NCBI RefSeq assembly: GCF_900109515.1
Contig: NZ_FOBD01000012.1
Coordinates: 124,001-188,000 of the forward strand
Reading direction: 5' to 3'
Length of the DNA stretch: 64,000 nt
Source: Paenibacillus sp. OK003
Lineage (GTDB): Bacteria; Bacillota; Bacilli; Paenibacillales; Paenibacillaceae
Each line of letters starts with the position of its first letter. Position 1 is the first letter of the stretch. The notes below the pieces were generated by a model that was given only the letters and a program-made list of their open reading frames with translations, ran no database searches and was not told the DNA's origin. A program made the translations under genes and the position numbers. Positions 7,822 to 17,214 of the stretch are shown here, piece after piece.

Positions 7822-9066
7822 CTACATATTTTTGTAAGAACTGATCACTTGGGAGTGTTTCTGGGGATCAGGGAGGAATAACATAATGACCATGAGTACG
7901 ATGTAAAATATAAGAATGACACTGAATAACAGCACAGGATTATAGTGATACAGTAGCCCTGTCAGGTAACCTGATGGAATCGCGGTTAACGTCATGACGG
8001 TCTGCACTGCCGAGAACATATCCGCTTTTTCATGTGTACCCAATCGGTTCATAAGCAGTGAGTCCCGGTACGTTTGTAAGATGAAATTGCCTGCCGCCAG
8101 TACAATTAGAGTCAGAAATAACATGGCTATATTTCCCGCAGGGATCAACAGAAAAAGTATTGCCCCCACTGTACTCAAAATGATCGAGAAACTGACATAC
8201 TTCTCTTCTGAACGCCGTTTCAGACGCGGGATAATGACCAAATACAAGAGCATGACGGTTACAGCGGTGACGACCGGGATAAATGAAATCATCTGATCAT
8301 TGAATTTTAATTGTTCCTTGAAAAAAATCACCTGAAAAAAGTTCAGCTGCAGGATCAGATTGGAAAGCACCGTGATGAGAATAATCGGTAAAAGTCTCCG
8401 TTTGTAGAATGATTTGCCGAAAAGTCGCATACTGGAAGCCAAACTCTGAATCACCCGGGTCTGGCTATGCATTCCCATAAGTTCCTTCCCTACTGCGGTC
8501 TCATCCGTATATCGGTTGCGAATGAAGAACATGACGGTCATGAGGATGCCACCGACAAAATAAATACTGGCTAGTGTTGGCACAATGCCAAAATCAGCAA
8601 TCACTACCCCGGCGATCGGTGTCAGTACTCCAGCACCCGTAATGATCATGTTGAGAATGGCGAATACCTTGGATCGCTTGTGTTCCTCAACATCCTCAAT
8701 AATGAGACAGTTGAAGGAAACCGTCACAAATTTGGAGGTTGCATTCAGCAGGTAAGCGATCAGAAACAACCAAAAATTCTGGGAGAACGCCCAGATGAAC
8801 ATGGGAACACTCCAGGCAATCAGATCAAAAATCAGTGTTGTTCGCTTGCGGCCAAGCTTATTCGTGATTGAACCGGCAAATAACTGAAATATAAAGGCAA
8901 AATAAAGATTGACCGAATTAATCAAACCAATTTCAATATCCGAAAGTCCGGCTTCCTTCATATATAAAGGAGCATAAAAAAGAACAATCGTGCCCGGAAT
9001 GGCCCATACCGGTTCAAGTAAGATGGAGTACCGCGGATTTCTCGGCAAATCCTGAAGCAGCTTCAA
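7822..9066 (-). CDS. MFS transporter
   Basis: 414-residue permease with about 12 hydrophobic helices and the loop motif FAGSITNKLGRKRTTLIFD after helix 2. Substrate not evident. The start is TTG at 9066 with GGGGGAG 7 bases upstream. It lies 85 bases after the alcohol dehydrogenase and 65 before the DUF1349 gene, so import or export of a sugar or polyol related to those genes is a reasonable inference. Confidence 0.87.
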   Translation of the reverse strand: MKLLQDLPRNPRYSILLEPVWAIPGTIVLFYAPLYMKEAGLSDIEIGLINSVNLYFAFIFQLFAGSITNKLGRKRTTLIFDLIAWSVPMFIWAFSQNFWLFLIAYLLNATSKFVTVSFNCLIIEDVEEHKRSKVFAILNMIITGAGVLTPIAGVVIADFGIVPTLASIYFVGGILMTVMFFIRNRYTDETAVGKELMGMHSQTRVIQSLASSMRLFGKSFYKRRLLPIILITVLSNLILQLNFFQVIFFKEQLKFNDQMISFIPVVTAVTVMLLYLVIIPRLKRRSEEKYVSFSIILSTVGAILFLLIPAGNIAMLFLTLIVLAAGNFILQTYRDSLLMNRLGTHEKADMFSAVQTVMTLTAIPSGYLTGLLYHYNPVLLFSVILIFYIVLMVIMLFLPDPQKHSQVISSYKNM

Positions 9067-9151
9067 TCGCTATCTCCCCCTTTTATGCGGTGGTTTTCAC
9101 CGCTGCGAACTCCTGCTTTTCGCAGCGGCAAACCCGCAAATGTCTACATGC

Positions 9152-10183
9152 TTACAAGATCAAAGCTGTTTTAACCGAATTCATGGGCAATTTCTCTCCG
9201 CTACGCAGATGATACCCGATTGTCCCATTAAATGCCTGTTCATAATCACTCAGCAGCTCCGTCGATGTCACCATTTGCTCCAGTTCGGGAATACTTTGTG
9301 CAAATTTCAATGCTGTACTGATCATGGAGTGATTAGCTACCGCACCAATGATACTAATACCATCATTAATTACGTGTGTGGATTTAAACGTCACTTCATA
9401 GCTGTCGTCATAACCCATAGGAATGATTCTGCCCCCTTTGGCAATCAGCTCAAATCCCACATGAAGCTGGTTTCCGACAGCATCCACCACGATATCAAAT
9501 TTCTTATTGTTATTAATCTCGTATACTTTATCGAGCGTGAGTTCCTGAGGATAGAAAACATGATCAGCTATGCCTACAGCAAATTCTTTGCGGTATGGAT
9601 CTACTTCTGTTCCTACAGTTAGCCTGGCTAGTCGTTTACTTACAAGCTGACATAACGAACCAATGGCACCGGAACCCAGCACAAGGACGGAATCACTTGG
9701 TTTGACTCCTGCTTTCATGAACGTCTGAAGTACACAACCAAGCGGTTCGATCATCATAGCGGTTTCCCAGCTCATGGAATCCGGGATGGCATAGATATAC
9801 TTCTCATCCCCTACGTAATATTCTGCAAATGTACCGTGCGTCGTCATCCCTACTTGATAGTCATCAAAATTCTCGCAATAGATGAAAAGACCTTCACGGC
9901 AATAGGAGCAGGTACCGCAAGATTGCGTGGGATCAACCAATACCCGATCACCTATCTTGAAGCCACGAACCTCGTCGCCCACCTCAACCACTGTACCTAC
10001 ACCTTCATGACCAATAATCGTTCCTTTATTCGCCGGCACTTTGCCTTTGACAATATTCAGGTCTGTACCGCAGATGCCTGAACCATAGATTTTAATTTTT
10101 ACCTGGTTTGGCTTTTGTATGGTTGGCTCCTCAATATCCTGGTAAGTCACCTGTTTAAGATCCTGATATACGAGTGCTTTCAT
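9152..10183 (-). CDS. Zinc-dependent alcohol/polyol dehydrogenase (MDR family)
   Basis: 343 residues. Catalytic-zinc motif GSGICGTDLNIVKG and IIGHEGVGTVVEVGDEV; structural-zinc cysteines in DPTQSCGTCSYCREGLFIYC; Rossmann segment VLVLGSGAIGSLCQLVSKRL. Closest in type to sorbitol, threonine or butanediol dehydrogenases, which oxidise a secondary alcohol with NAD(P). ATG preceded by AGGAGG. Apparent first gene of a four-gene unit with MFS, DUF1349 and HAD genes. Confidence 0.9.
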   Translation of the reverse strand: MKALVYQDLKQVTYQDIEEPTIQKPNQVKIKIYGSGICGTDLNIVKGKVPANKGTIIGHEGVGTVVEVGDEVRGFKIGDRVLVDPTQSCGTCSYCREGLFIYCENFDDYQVGMTTHGTFAEYYVGDEKYIYAIPDSMSWETAMMIEPLGCVLQTFMKAGVKPSDSVLVLGSGAIGSLCQLVSKRLARLTVGTEVDPYRKEFAVGIADHVFYPQELTLDKVYEINNNKKFDIVVDAVGNQLHVGFELIAKGGRIIPMGYDDSYEVTFKSTHVINDGISIIGAVANHSMISTALKFAQSIPELEQMVTSTELLSDYEQAFNGTIGYHLRSGEKLPMNSVKTALIL

Positions 10184-10271
10184 TGAATATTCCTCCTAGT
10201 CAATGTTTTATATAAGTTGAAATAAAGTTTTTACACAATCCACTCCGATCAGAACAACCTTCCAATCGCTG

Positions 10272-10366
10272 TTATCCCCAGATTTTTTAATTCCTTTTTT
10301 TAAAGGGGAAAATCCGGGGATAAAGGCGAGGTGTATGCTTCCGATGTAGCTTTCTTTCAGAAAGCT
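10272..10366. repeat. Intergenic inverted repeats upstream of the alcohol dehydrogenase
   Basis: TTATCCCCAGATTTT (10272-10286) is matched by AAAATCCGGGGATAA (10309-10323), 14 of 15 paired, with a nested CCTTT/AAAGG. A second perfect hairpin, AGCTTTCT-TTC-AGAAAGCT, spans 10348-10366. The first may end the aminotransferase transcript or act as an operator of the dehydrogenase unit. The remainder of 10184-10469 shows no gene. Confidence 0.5.
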
Positions 10367-10469
10367 CTTAGTTCCGCTTTTTCAGGTTTATTCTGTCCTC
10401 TCCGTTCACGTGTAAATGAATAGTTCAACTAATATAATTTGGATGAAATTTTAAACGTTTTCGTAAATC

Positions 10470-11750
10470 TCAATTCGAAAGGTGTTGCTGTTTCAGCATT
10501 TCTTTCCAGTCGGAAAGTGTCTGCAAGAGAGCTTCCTCCACCCACAACAATTCATCCCGGTTATGAGCATCTGAGAAAATAAAGTACCCTTTGGTAAAAA
10601 TTCCGAAGTGGGCCATTCTTTTGACGATAAACTCACGGAACGGATCGGTATGAAAGTTTTCCTCCGAAATAGAGCTAATGGAGAAGCTCGCATAGGTACC
10701 CTTCAACACCAATTGATCGGTTAATCCAAGAAGTACGAATTCGGCTTCAATCAGATCCATCATTCGAATGGTAGCCTCGCGCCAGCTAGGCCATACTTTA
10801 GCGCTTTTCATCAATCGTTCACATGCAATCGCTGCCGCAAGCGCAGTGGTCTCGCTGGAATGCGCATTGCTGAATCTGACCTGTCCTGATAATGACATCA
10901 GATGTTCCGGTCCCATTACGGCTGCGAGTGGCAGTCCATTCGCCATGCCTTTGGAAATACAAAGCAGATCCGGCCAGATGTCATACTCCCCAGCTGTAGC
11001 TTGCTTGCCCATTCGAATGCCGGAGGTGACTTCATCAAATATGACAATGATATCCAATGACCGACATAGGGATACAACTTGCGTCAACGGCTCACGTTTC
11101 CATTCATTTGGACAAAGGACAATGCAGGCGATATCCTCGGGAGAGGATTGGATTTGGGCCTCGATACGCTCTGGTGAGGGCTTATCTATCCAGATTGTTG
11201 TGCGCTCGATATCCACGGGGATGCCTCGCTCTTTCGTTTCACGGCCATAGTATCCATAGGCAGACCAGTCATGCCACCCATGATAGGCCGTTGCGATGAC
11301 CCTGCTTTTGCCACTTCCCGCACGAGCCAGACGTACGGCTCCACTGACGGCATCGGCGCCGCTTTTGGTGAATCGCAATGAAGGGTAGCGGCCTTCAAAC
11401 CGCTCCAAAATCAGTTCAGCGCATTCAAGTTCAATGTCAGCAGGAATAGAATAACTTGTCCCTTTTTTCAGCTGATGGATAACGGTTAGTTGAACTTCGT
11501 GTCGTGCATGCCCCCATGGCGCCGTACCCATGGCCATCTCACAATCCAGCCATTCATTTCCGTCGATATCTATAAAACGGGAATTGCGTGCTTCTGCGCA
11601 GCATACGGGTGTATATCCCGGAAATAATCGCTCTGGTGCTTTGGCTAACGTACTGCATCCGCTCGGAATGACCTTTTCGACATGTTCCAACCACTCCAGA
11701 TTCCGTGTAAACCTTACGGCACGATCCAGCGTGCTCTCTTTTGATTTCAC
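10470..11750 (-). CDS. Class III PLP-dependent aminotransferase (glutamate-1-semialdehyde aminomutase-like)
   Basis: 426 residues, fold type I PLP enzyme. The Schiff-base lysine is K267 in CISKGMANGLPLAAVMG, the cofactor aspartate D239 in IIVIFDEVTSG, and FTKSGADAVSGAVRLARA with TAYHGWHDW are diagnostic. It resembles HemL but lies alone with a glycosyltransferase, as in surface-glycan loci, so transamination of a sugar-linked or small carbonyl substrate is more likely than haem synthesis. Start is GTG with GGAGG 8 bases upstream. It follows the GT2 gene by 33 bases. Confidence 0.88.
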   Translation of the reverse strand: MKSKESTLDRAVRFTRNLEWLEHVEKVIPSGCSTLAKAPERLFPGYTPVCCAEARNSRFIDIDGNEWLDCEMAMGTAPWGHARHEVQLTVIHQLKKGTSYSIPADIELECAELILERFEGRYPSLRFTKSGADAVSGAVRLARAGSGKSRVIATAYHGWHDWSAYGYYGRETKERGIPVDIERTTIWIDKPSPERIEAQIQSSPEDIACIVLCPNEWKREPLTQVVSLCRSLDIIVIFDEVTSGIRMGKQATAGEYDIWPDLLCISKGMANGLPLAAVMGPEHLMSLSGQVRFSNAHSSETTALAAAIACERLMKSAKVWPSWREATIRMMDLIEAEFVLLGLTDQLVLKGTYASFSISSISEENFHTDPFREFIVKRMAHFGIFTKGYFIFSDAHNRDELLWVEEALLQTLSDWKEMLKQQHLSN

Positions 11751-11783
11751 CTTTGGTTCCTCCCTGTTTACTTGGTTTGTGAG

Positions 11784-12938
11784 TTAGCGAACTTTGGAGC
11801 CTGGCCAGCAGCCATCATATATACGATCCATGGTGATGACATTGCCATACAGATCAATGATCAGATCTTTAGCCCGATGAGCATGTCTCATCTCGATCCA
11901 GTAACGGTTTTCCAGCAACCGGGCGAAATTGTCCACGAGAAACAATAATCGGTTCTCGCTATGAATCAGCTCCTTGCCCAGAACCTGCGGCAGCCAGATC
12001 GCTCCATTAGAGTTAAAGCGGTTGGAATAGTCACGTACCTCAGCAACAGGTGCAATGTCAGCTTCCTCCAGCTTGGTCCAGAACGTATCCGCGTCACTGC
12101 GAACTTCTGCAAGATCAATGCCAACGATCGGCAGATGTTGATATTCACTCTGGCTATCCAGCTGTTCTTTCAGATGACCGAATACGAATGGCCAAACATC
12201 GGCCTCAATTTCCCCACCCCACTTTTTCCAGAAGCGTGCAAGATTGTTTTTCCGGTTAAAGTTGCGATGAATGCCACTGCTCCGTTCCCAGTGATAGGCG
12301 AGAATATTCGGATTAATGACCGTATCATATCCGGCTGCCCGTGCTCGCATCTGATAATCAAAATCCTCATATCCGTTAAAGAACTTCTCATCCAGCTCGC
12401 CTACCATTTCATACACTTCCCTCTTCATGCCGAACATGGCGAATACAACAAGCTGAACTGAAAATGTTTCCTTCGGAATGTCTTCAGGCGAAGCGTTCAG
12501 AAATAAGTGGCGCCCAATTGTATCGGCAAATGCAATACCACAATGCTGCACACCTCCCGTTTGCGGATAGAGCAGAACACCGCCAATCATACCAATCGTA
12601 ATGTCGCTGTCCATCGTCTCTTTCATCATTGATTGCCAGTTCGGTTGAAGAATCGTATCGGAATCCAGGAAGAAAATATAATCTCCCTCTGCTCGCCGAA
12701 GTGCGCTATTAATTGATACAGCACAACCGAGTGGAAAATCATGCTGAAGAATTTCAATCGTTACACCTTCTCTAACCTCTTGTTTCAGTTTCTCCAAATG
12801 CTGTAAGACAGCAGAACCGGAACCATCGTTGATAAAAATGATTTGAGTGGACGGGCTTACGGTCCGTAGCAATGAGTCCGTGAACAGGTTCAAAATGTTA
12901 TAGTCCTGGTTAACTGGCACAATAATGGTGTAAAGCAT
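11784..12938 (-). CDS. Family 2 glycosyltransferase
   Basis: 384 residues. N-terminal GT-A domain: YTIIVPVNQDYNILN, then FINDGSGS, the metal-binding DSDT in YIFFLDSDTILQPNW, and a late FNGYEDFDYQMRARAAGYD acceptor region. The last 130 residues are unassigned. It transfers a nucleotide-activated sugar to an unknown acceptor, probably at the cytoplasmic membrane face. ATG with AGGAGGG 6 bases upstream. First gene of a two-gene unit with the aminotransferase. Confidence 0.9.
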   Translation of the reverse strand: MLYTIIVPVNQDYNILNLFTDSLLRTVSPSTQIIFINDGSGSAVLQHLEKLKQEVREGVTIEILQHDFPLGCAVSINSALRRAEGDYIFFLDSDTILQPNWQSMMKETMDSDITIGMIGGVLLYPQTGGVQHCGIAFADTIGRHLFLNASPEDIPKETFSVQLVVFAMFGMKREVYEMVGELDEKFFNGYEDFDYQMRARAAGYDTVINPNILAYHWERSSGIHRNFNRKNNLARFWKKWGGEIEADVWPFVFGHLKEQLDSQSEYQHLPIVGIDLAEVRSDADTFWTKLEEADIAPVAEVRDYSNRFNSNGAIWLPQVLGKELIHSENRLLFLVDNFARLLENRYWIEMRHAHRAKDLIIDLYGNVITMDRIYDGCWPGSKVR

Positions 12939-13185
12939 GGAATCCCTCCTGTTGGATATGATGGAATGCGTGCAAAAGCGAGTTGAAACGTTATCGAGTT
13001 CAGCGCAGATTATCGACCTCCTTGTCGTAAATTCACTGTCTTAATTTGGTAATGATTTGAATCTACTAGAAATTTATATCATTTTTTGTAAGTTTGAAAT
13101 CTTAAATTCTGAACTCTGTTAAAATATGAATATGTACCGAAAAGAAAATATGCGCCTTTCAAGTATCGCAGATAGCTCTCCACGC

Positions 13186-13249
13186 AAAAAAACACCTCCA
13201 AAGTGAGTCTCGTATCCAATGACACGACTGACTCCACAATGGGGTGTTT
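13186..13249 (-). terminator. Terminator of the TetR gene
   Basis: On the minus strand AAACACCCC...GACTC pairs imperfectly with GAGTC...GGAGGTGTTT, followed by a run of T. It lies directly downstream of the TetR gene. The rest of 12939-13185 is AT-rich and without a recognisable gene. Confidence 0.7.
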
Positions 13250-13283
13250 ATCATTATTGTATGTTGCTGTAAGGTAGCGGCTA

Positions 13284-13850
13284 TTATCTAGACCTAAAGC
13301 CATGATAGAACGTATCCACAACCAGAGAAGCTGCTGATTTACGAGCAATATCACCACTCACAACCTGCTGCCACGTCAGAAACAGGATAGAATACAGCAC
13401 ATCTACAATCCAGTTTTTATTGACATCCTGACGAAAATAACCCTTTTGCTGTAACAAACTGACCGCATGCAGTATAGGTTCTCTCAGCTTCAAATCTGCT
13501 CCCTCAATCTCAGGGTTATAGTGTATAGCTGCATCATGGGTAAGGAAAAATATTTTATCCCCTAACGGAATGAGCACTTCGATCAGTTCCGGAATATACG
13601 TTTCACAGTTTTCCTCATCCAGATGAATGTTTTGCATGGCCTCACTGACCACCTCGATTGCACGCAAACCCAGATAAACCATTAATTGTTCTCGACTCTC
13701 CACGTAACGATGAAGGGTCGCAATGCCGATTTTTGCAGAGTCTGCGATATCATTCATGGATGCATTGGGCTTTTCAATCAGCAGTTTGGTTGCTTCGTCC
13801 AGGATGGAATTAAGTCTCGTTTGCTTCATCGATGTCATTTCTTTTTTCAA
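13284..13850 (-). CDS. TetR family transcriptional regulator
   Basis: 188-residue repressor. HTH near residues 25-60 with MNDIADSAKIGIATLHRYV as the DNA-binding part; the C-terminal all-helical domain is typical in length. The likely start is TTG 13850, since AGAGGTG lies 8 bases upstream; ATG 13829 is the alternative. It is a single gene between two terminators, with no adjacent pump, so its target lies elsewhere or is itself. Confidence 0.86.
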   Translation of the reverse strand: MKKEMTSMKQTRLNSILDEATKLLIEKPNASMNDIADSAKIGIATLHRYVESREQLMVYLGLRAIEVVSEAMQNIHLDEENCETYIPELIEVLIPLGDKIFFLTHDAAIHYNPEIEGADLKLREPILHAVSLLQQKGYFRQDVNKNWIVDVLYSILFLTWQQVVSGDIARKSAASLVVDTFYHGFRSR

Positions 13851-14019
13851 CGGGTTTACACCTCTTGGGGAGTTTAATCTATAAATTGATTCATCTATCC
13901 ATCATTTGATTGGAATGTGACTTTAAAATTATAGCATAGTTCCTCATTAAAACGGATATCTGGACTCCACATGAGTAATAAAACTCGTGTTCATTATATT
14001 GGGTGTTGTATATGGACAG

Positions 14020-14050
14020 CTAAAAAAGCCGCGCTTCGGCGGCTTTTAGC
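14020..14050. terminator. Terminator downstream of the malic enzyme gene
   Basis: GCTAAAAAAGCCGC and GCGGCTTTTAGC form a tight hairpin with a short CTTCG-type loop, able to work in both directions. Confidence 0.85.
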
Positions 14051-14098
14051 ATTGATATTATATCTATTGGTCAAGATGAGCAATAGGGATAAATTGTA

Positions 14099-15799
14099 TT
14101 AAACGGCTGCATACAGCGGTTTGTACACCGGATGCCACATAGCAGCTTTTACAGCCTCTTCAACGTCTTTCAATTCTACACGCGCAACGCCATCTTCCAC
14201 TGCCGCCTTAGCGACTGCCACTGCAACTTTGTACGAGACAGCATGCAGCTCTTTCACTCTGGGCAGAAGTGGAGCACCTGGTGCAGAGGAGTCTACCGAA
14301 TGAGCTACGGCCACTGCAGCTGCGGTGAACATGTTTTTGGTGAATTTCGATGCTTTCGCCACAATCGCTCCCAGACCCAAACCAGGGAACACAAAAGCAT
14401 TATTGGATTGACCAATTTCATATAAAGTGTCATTAAACATGACAGGTTCAAATGGACTGCCTGTTGCAATTAGTGCTTTGCCATCCGTCCATTCAATCAA
14501 ACTTCTTGGTGCTGCCTCGGCAAGCGAGGTCGGATTGGACATCGGCATAATGATTGGGCGTTCCACATGCTTCGCCATTTCTTTGATAACTTGTTCATTA
14601 AAGGCACCTGTCACACCGGACGTCCCGATCAGAATCGTTGGTTTGATTTGTTTCACAGCTTCCAGCAAACTAACTTGTCCCTGCTCATTCAATGCCCAAT
14701 TTTTCACTTCCGCAGCTTTACGCACATATGGTTTCTGGAATTCAAATAGACCTTCCGTCTCATCGGTAAGGATTCCGCGGTAATCGAAAGCCCAGAACCG
14801 GTTCTCAGCTTCCTCCCTCTCAAGTCCTTCTTCCATCATGGCGTCACGAATCTGATCTGCGTTACCAATACCAGCGGCCCCTGGACCAAAAACAAGGACA
14901 CGATGCTCACGAAGAGGCACACCCGTCACTTGAACTCCGGACATAATCGCCGCAAGTGTAACTGCCCCCGTTCCCTGAATATCATCATTAAACGTAAGCA
15001 GTTCTTCCCCATATTTCTGAATAATATTTCTGGCATTCACGCTGCCCAAGTCTTCCCAGTGAAGCAGGATATCCGGGAACCACTTTGTTGTTTCTTTCAC
15101 AAAGGCTTCGATAAATTGATCATATTTTTCCCCGCGAATCCGTTCATGACGGTTACCCACATACAATGGATCATTCAGCAATTTGGGATTATTTGTTCCG
15201 ACGTCCAGCACGACAGGCAATACCCGGCTTGGATCAACGCCTACGGCTGCTGTGTATACCGCGAGTTTACCAATGGCAATCTTAATGCCGCCAACGCCCC
15301 AGTCTCCGATGCCCAGAATACTTTCCGAGTCGGTCACCACAATCAAATCCACATCTCCAGCATGTAAACCACTGTTACGGAAAGCTTCCTCCAGCCCATC
15401 CATATCATTAATGGATAAATATAAACCGCCAGGTCTGTGATACTGATGGCTATATTCCTGGATAGCTTGTCCGACCGTAGGTGTATACACAATCGGCAGC
15501 ATTTCACTAAGGTGATCCTTCATTAGACGGTAGAATAGGACAATATTTCGGTTGAACAAATCACTAAGCATGATGCTTTTCCGCAAATTATCCGATTCAT
15601 TCTGTAATTGTTGATATACTCGACTCACTTGTTCTTCAATATTTAAAACCATCGGTGGCAAGATACCATTCAGGTTAAGTTCTCTTCTCTCTTCTTCGTT
15701 AAAGGCAGTACCCTTGTTCAACATGGGATTGGACAGAACATCCTTGCCTTTCAAAGCGGTTTTTAAGTTTCCATCAGAATCTACAAAAAATGAATTCAT
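14099..15799 (-). CDS. maeA: NAD-dependent malic enzyme
   Basis: Oxidatively decarboxylates malate to pyruvate and CO2. 566 residues, the length of the large SfcA/MaeA type. Catalytic tyrosine in [13 protein letters not shown], catalytic lysine region [16 protein letters not shown], metal-binding [11 protein letters not shown] and [18 protein letters not shown] site [14 protein letters not shown]. Single gene with its own promoter and terminator. Cytoplasmic; joins the TCA cycle to pyruvate during growth on malate or gluconeogenic substrates. Confidence 0.96.
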   Translation of the reverse strand: MNSFFVDSDGNLKTALKGKDVLSNPMLNKGTAFNEEERRELNLNGILPPMVLNIEEQVSRVYQQLQNESDNLRKSIMLSDLFNRNIVLFYRLMKDHLSEMLPIVYTPTVGQAIQEYSHQYHRPGGLYLSINDMDGLEEAFRNSGLHAGDVDLIVVTDSESILGIGDWGVGGIKIAIGKLAVYTAAVGVDPSRVLPVVLDVGTNNPKLLNDPLYVGNRHERIRGEKYDQFIEAFVKETTKWFPDILLHWEDLGSVNARNIIQKYGEELLTFNDDIQGTGAVTLAAIMSGVQVTGVPLREHRVLVFGPGAAGIGNADQIRDAMMEEGLEREEAENRFWAFDYRGILTDETEGLFEFQKPYVRKAAEVKNWALNEQGQVSLLEAVKQIKPTILIGTSGVTGAFNEQVIKEMAKHVERPIIMPMSNPTSLAEAAPRSLIEWTDGKALIATGSPFEPVMFNDTLYEIGQSNNAFVFPGLGLGAIVAKASKFTKNMFTAAAVAVAHSVDSSAPGAPLLPRVKELHAVSYKVAVAVAKAAVEDGVARVELKDVEEAVKAAMWHPVYKPLYAAV

Positions 15800-15903
15800 T
15801 TACTGATTGCCTTCTTTCATGATGTCTCTTGACGTTTTAACGTCCTTTTAATTTATTTTTAATACTTAGTAACTTTTAGTTAGTTACAGATCTTCCGATG
15901 ACA

Positions 15904-15932
15904 ATTATAAAATATTTTCTATGGCATGTAAA
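15904..15932 (-). promoter_or_regulatory. Promoter of the malic enzyme gene
   Basis: Minus strand TTTACA (15927-15932), 17-base spacer, TATAAT (15904-15909), about 100 bases upstream of the ATG. The long AT-rich leader contains no recognised riboswitch. Confidence 0.65.
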
Positions 15933-16043
15933 CGAACTCATGAAACTTTCATGAATGAAATTCAATTTCATTTCGATAAATAAAATTTATCACTTTGTTA
16001 TTTTTCAACAAATTCATTTTATAAACAGGTTTTTGTGAAATAC

Positions 16044-16069
16044 AAAAAAGCCACGAAATTCGTGGCTTC
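16044..16069 (-). terminator. Terminator of the VOC gene
   Basis: Minus strand GAAGCCACGAA pairs with TTCGTGGCTT, followed by TTTTTT. Confidence 0.85.
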
Positions 16070-16083
16070 AGTAGAATTCATTT

Positions 16084-16479
16084 TTATAGTTTTCCAAATG
16101 ATGGACGAGGTCCTTTGGTTGGATCTTCCCCTTCGATGAGACAGTATGCTTCAAGTGTGATTCCACCCGGCGCCTGAAGATAAAAGGTATAAGAACCATG
16201 AACAATTGCCGGGCTTTCTACCTGAATTCCATCGTTCTTGAGACGTTGGTTCAAGTTATCCACCTCTTCCTTACTGTCTTGCGGGAACCCTACATGGAAA
16301 GTTTCTGGATATTTGATATCCTTGCCATACATTAAGTTTAATAAAAATCCATCGTCGTCGGTCATAGCCGCAAATGCTTTACCTGCATTGACGTAACAGG
16401 TTAATCCAAAATATGTTTCGAGAAAATGTTGAACCTCAATAACGTCAGTTACCGTTAAGTTTAAGTGATTAATTTTCAT
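16084..16479 (-). CDS. VOC superfamily protein (glyoxalase/dioxygenase fold)
   Basis: 131 residues, a single vicinal-oxygen-chelate unit of two beta-alpha-beta-beta-beta modules: MKINHLNLTVTDVIEVQHFL at the N-terminus and FYLQAPGGITLEAYCLIE at the end. The His near residue 5 and the Glu in TLEAY are at usual metal-ligand positions. Substrate unknown; family activities include glyoxalase, extradiol dioxygenase and drug binding. ATG with GAGG 8 bases upstream. Its promoter is overlapped by an MhqR-like operator, suggesting induction by quinone-like electrophiles. Confidence 0.87.
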   Translation of the reverse strand: MKINHLNLTVTDVIEVQHFLETYFGLTCYVNAGKAFAAMTDDDGFLLNLMYGKDIKYPETFHVGFPQDSKEEVDNLNQRLKNDGIQVESPAIVHGSYTFYLQAPGGITLEAYCLIEGEDPTKGPRPSFGKL

Positions 16480-16500
16480 ATGAGCTGCCTCAATTCTTCT

Positions 16501-16549
16501 ATTAATTTATCTCGAAAATAAAGTATCTAGATTATCGAGATAAATTAAT
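16501..16549. promoter_or_regulatory. Large inverted repeat, MhqR-like operator of the VOC gene
   Basis: ATTAATTTATCTCGA (16501-16515) is exactly repeated in inverse at 16535-16549. Inside, TATCTAGA and TCGAGATA (16524-16542) form a second pair spaced by 3, giving three half-sites of the TATCTCGA type. B. subtilis MhqR binds a TATCTCGA inverted repeat. The site begins at the presumed transcription start and ends 22 bases before the ATG, so binding should block transcription. Confidence 0.7.
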
Positions 16550-16576
16550 TCTAAACCAGTTCATACTTCTAGTCAA
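16548..16576 (-). promoter_or_regulatory. Promoter of the VOC gene
   Basis: Minus strand TTGACT (16571-16576), 17-base spacer, TAGAAT (16548-16553). The inverted repeat starts directly after the -10 box. Confidence 0.7.
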
Positions 16577-16636
16577 TGTAGAACCTCACCATTTTAATGG
16601 TAATATGCCCCCTATCGCTGCGTTCAACAGTCAAAT

Positions 16637-17020
16637 TCACGGAACATAGGCATCCTCTACCTCAACCTTTCGTTCATTTCCGTTTACAATGTATCTTACG
16701 TGAATGACATTTCCTTTCTGGAATTGAGGAATATGTGTAACCGGGATATATGTCTCTACAATCGTGGGAAAGGTACGGCCGTCAACTTGGGTTACGGTCA
16801 AATCCAGTCGCACTCCAGGCCTTCCATCCATACTGGATGAAGTTTGTGTAATATCATGAATAACCGCCTCTGCGGGAATTCCCTCTGTTAGAATGCTTTT
16901 TCGAAAATGCTGTTTCTGATTGTTGTTACGAAGCAGTTTAAATATCATAACCATAATGATCGTGCCTGCTATAATCCCAAAACCAATAACAGCAACAATA
17001 GTAATTAATGTAGTGGTCAT
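16637..17020 (-). CDS. Small membrane-anchored protein, function unknown
   Basis: 127 residues, not recognised. One strong hydrophobic helix (about residues 4-29, including IVAVIGFGIIAGTIIMVMIF) is followed by a basic segment, and then a beta-rich domain (about 45-127) with VRLDLTVTQVDGRTF and VIHVRYIVNGNERKVEVED. The layout predicts an N-out anchor with a cytoplasmic domain, as in DUF3592-like proteins, but this is only a resemblance. ATG with GGAGG 5 bases upstream. Single gene, no clear partner. Confidence 0.7.
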   Translation of the reverse strand: MTTTLITIVAVIGFGIIAGTIIMVMIFKLLRNNNQKQHFRKSILTEGIPAEAVIHDITQTSSSMDGRPGVRLDLTVTQVDGRTFPTIVETYIPVTHIPQFQKGNVIHVRYIVNGNERKVEVEDAYVP

Positions 17021-17114
17021 GATAGCCTCCTTTTATTTGAAACTTATGTTTACTATTCCTTGGTTATATCTCTTATTCCTTCAAAATTTGTTTTAAATGG
17101 AAATCATTCATGCC

Positions 17115-17140
17115 AAAAAAGCCACCTTTTTGGTGGCTTC
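17115..17140 (-). terminator. Terminator of the pentapeptide-repeat gene
   Basis: Minus strand GAAGCCACC pairs with GGTGGCTT, followed by TTTTT. Confidence 0.85.
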
Positions 17141-17214
17141 ATACAGTTTATGACGTTTTTAAAGTTTTGAAGTTTCTATAATACTGGCCTAAACTGTAGC
17201 AGTATATGTTCAAC

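Noticed and set aside
10470-11750. Naming the class III aminotransferase hemL
   Set aside because: Motifs are shared with HemL, but the context is a glycosyltransferase and no haem gene is present.
13079-13357. 92-codon minus-strand frame downstream of the second TetR gene
   Set aside because: It overlaps the TetR 3' end and the terminator hairpin; composition is that of AT-rich non-coding DNA.
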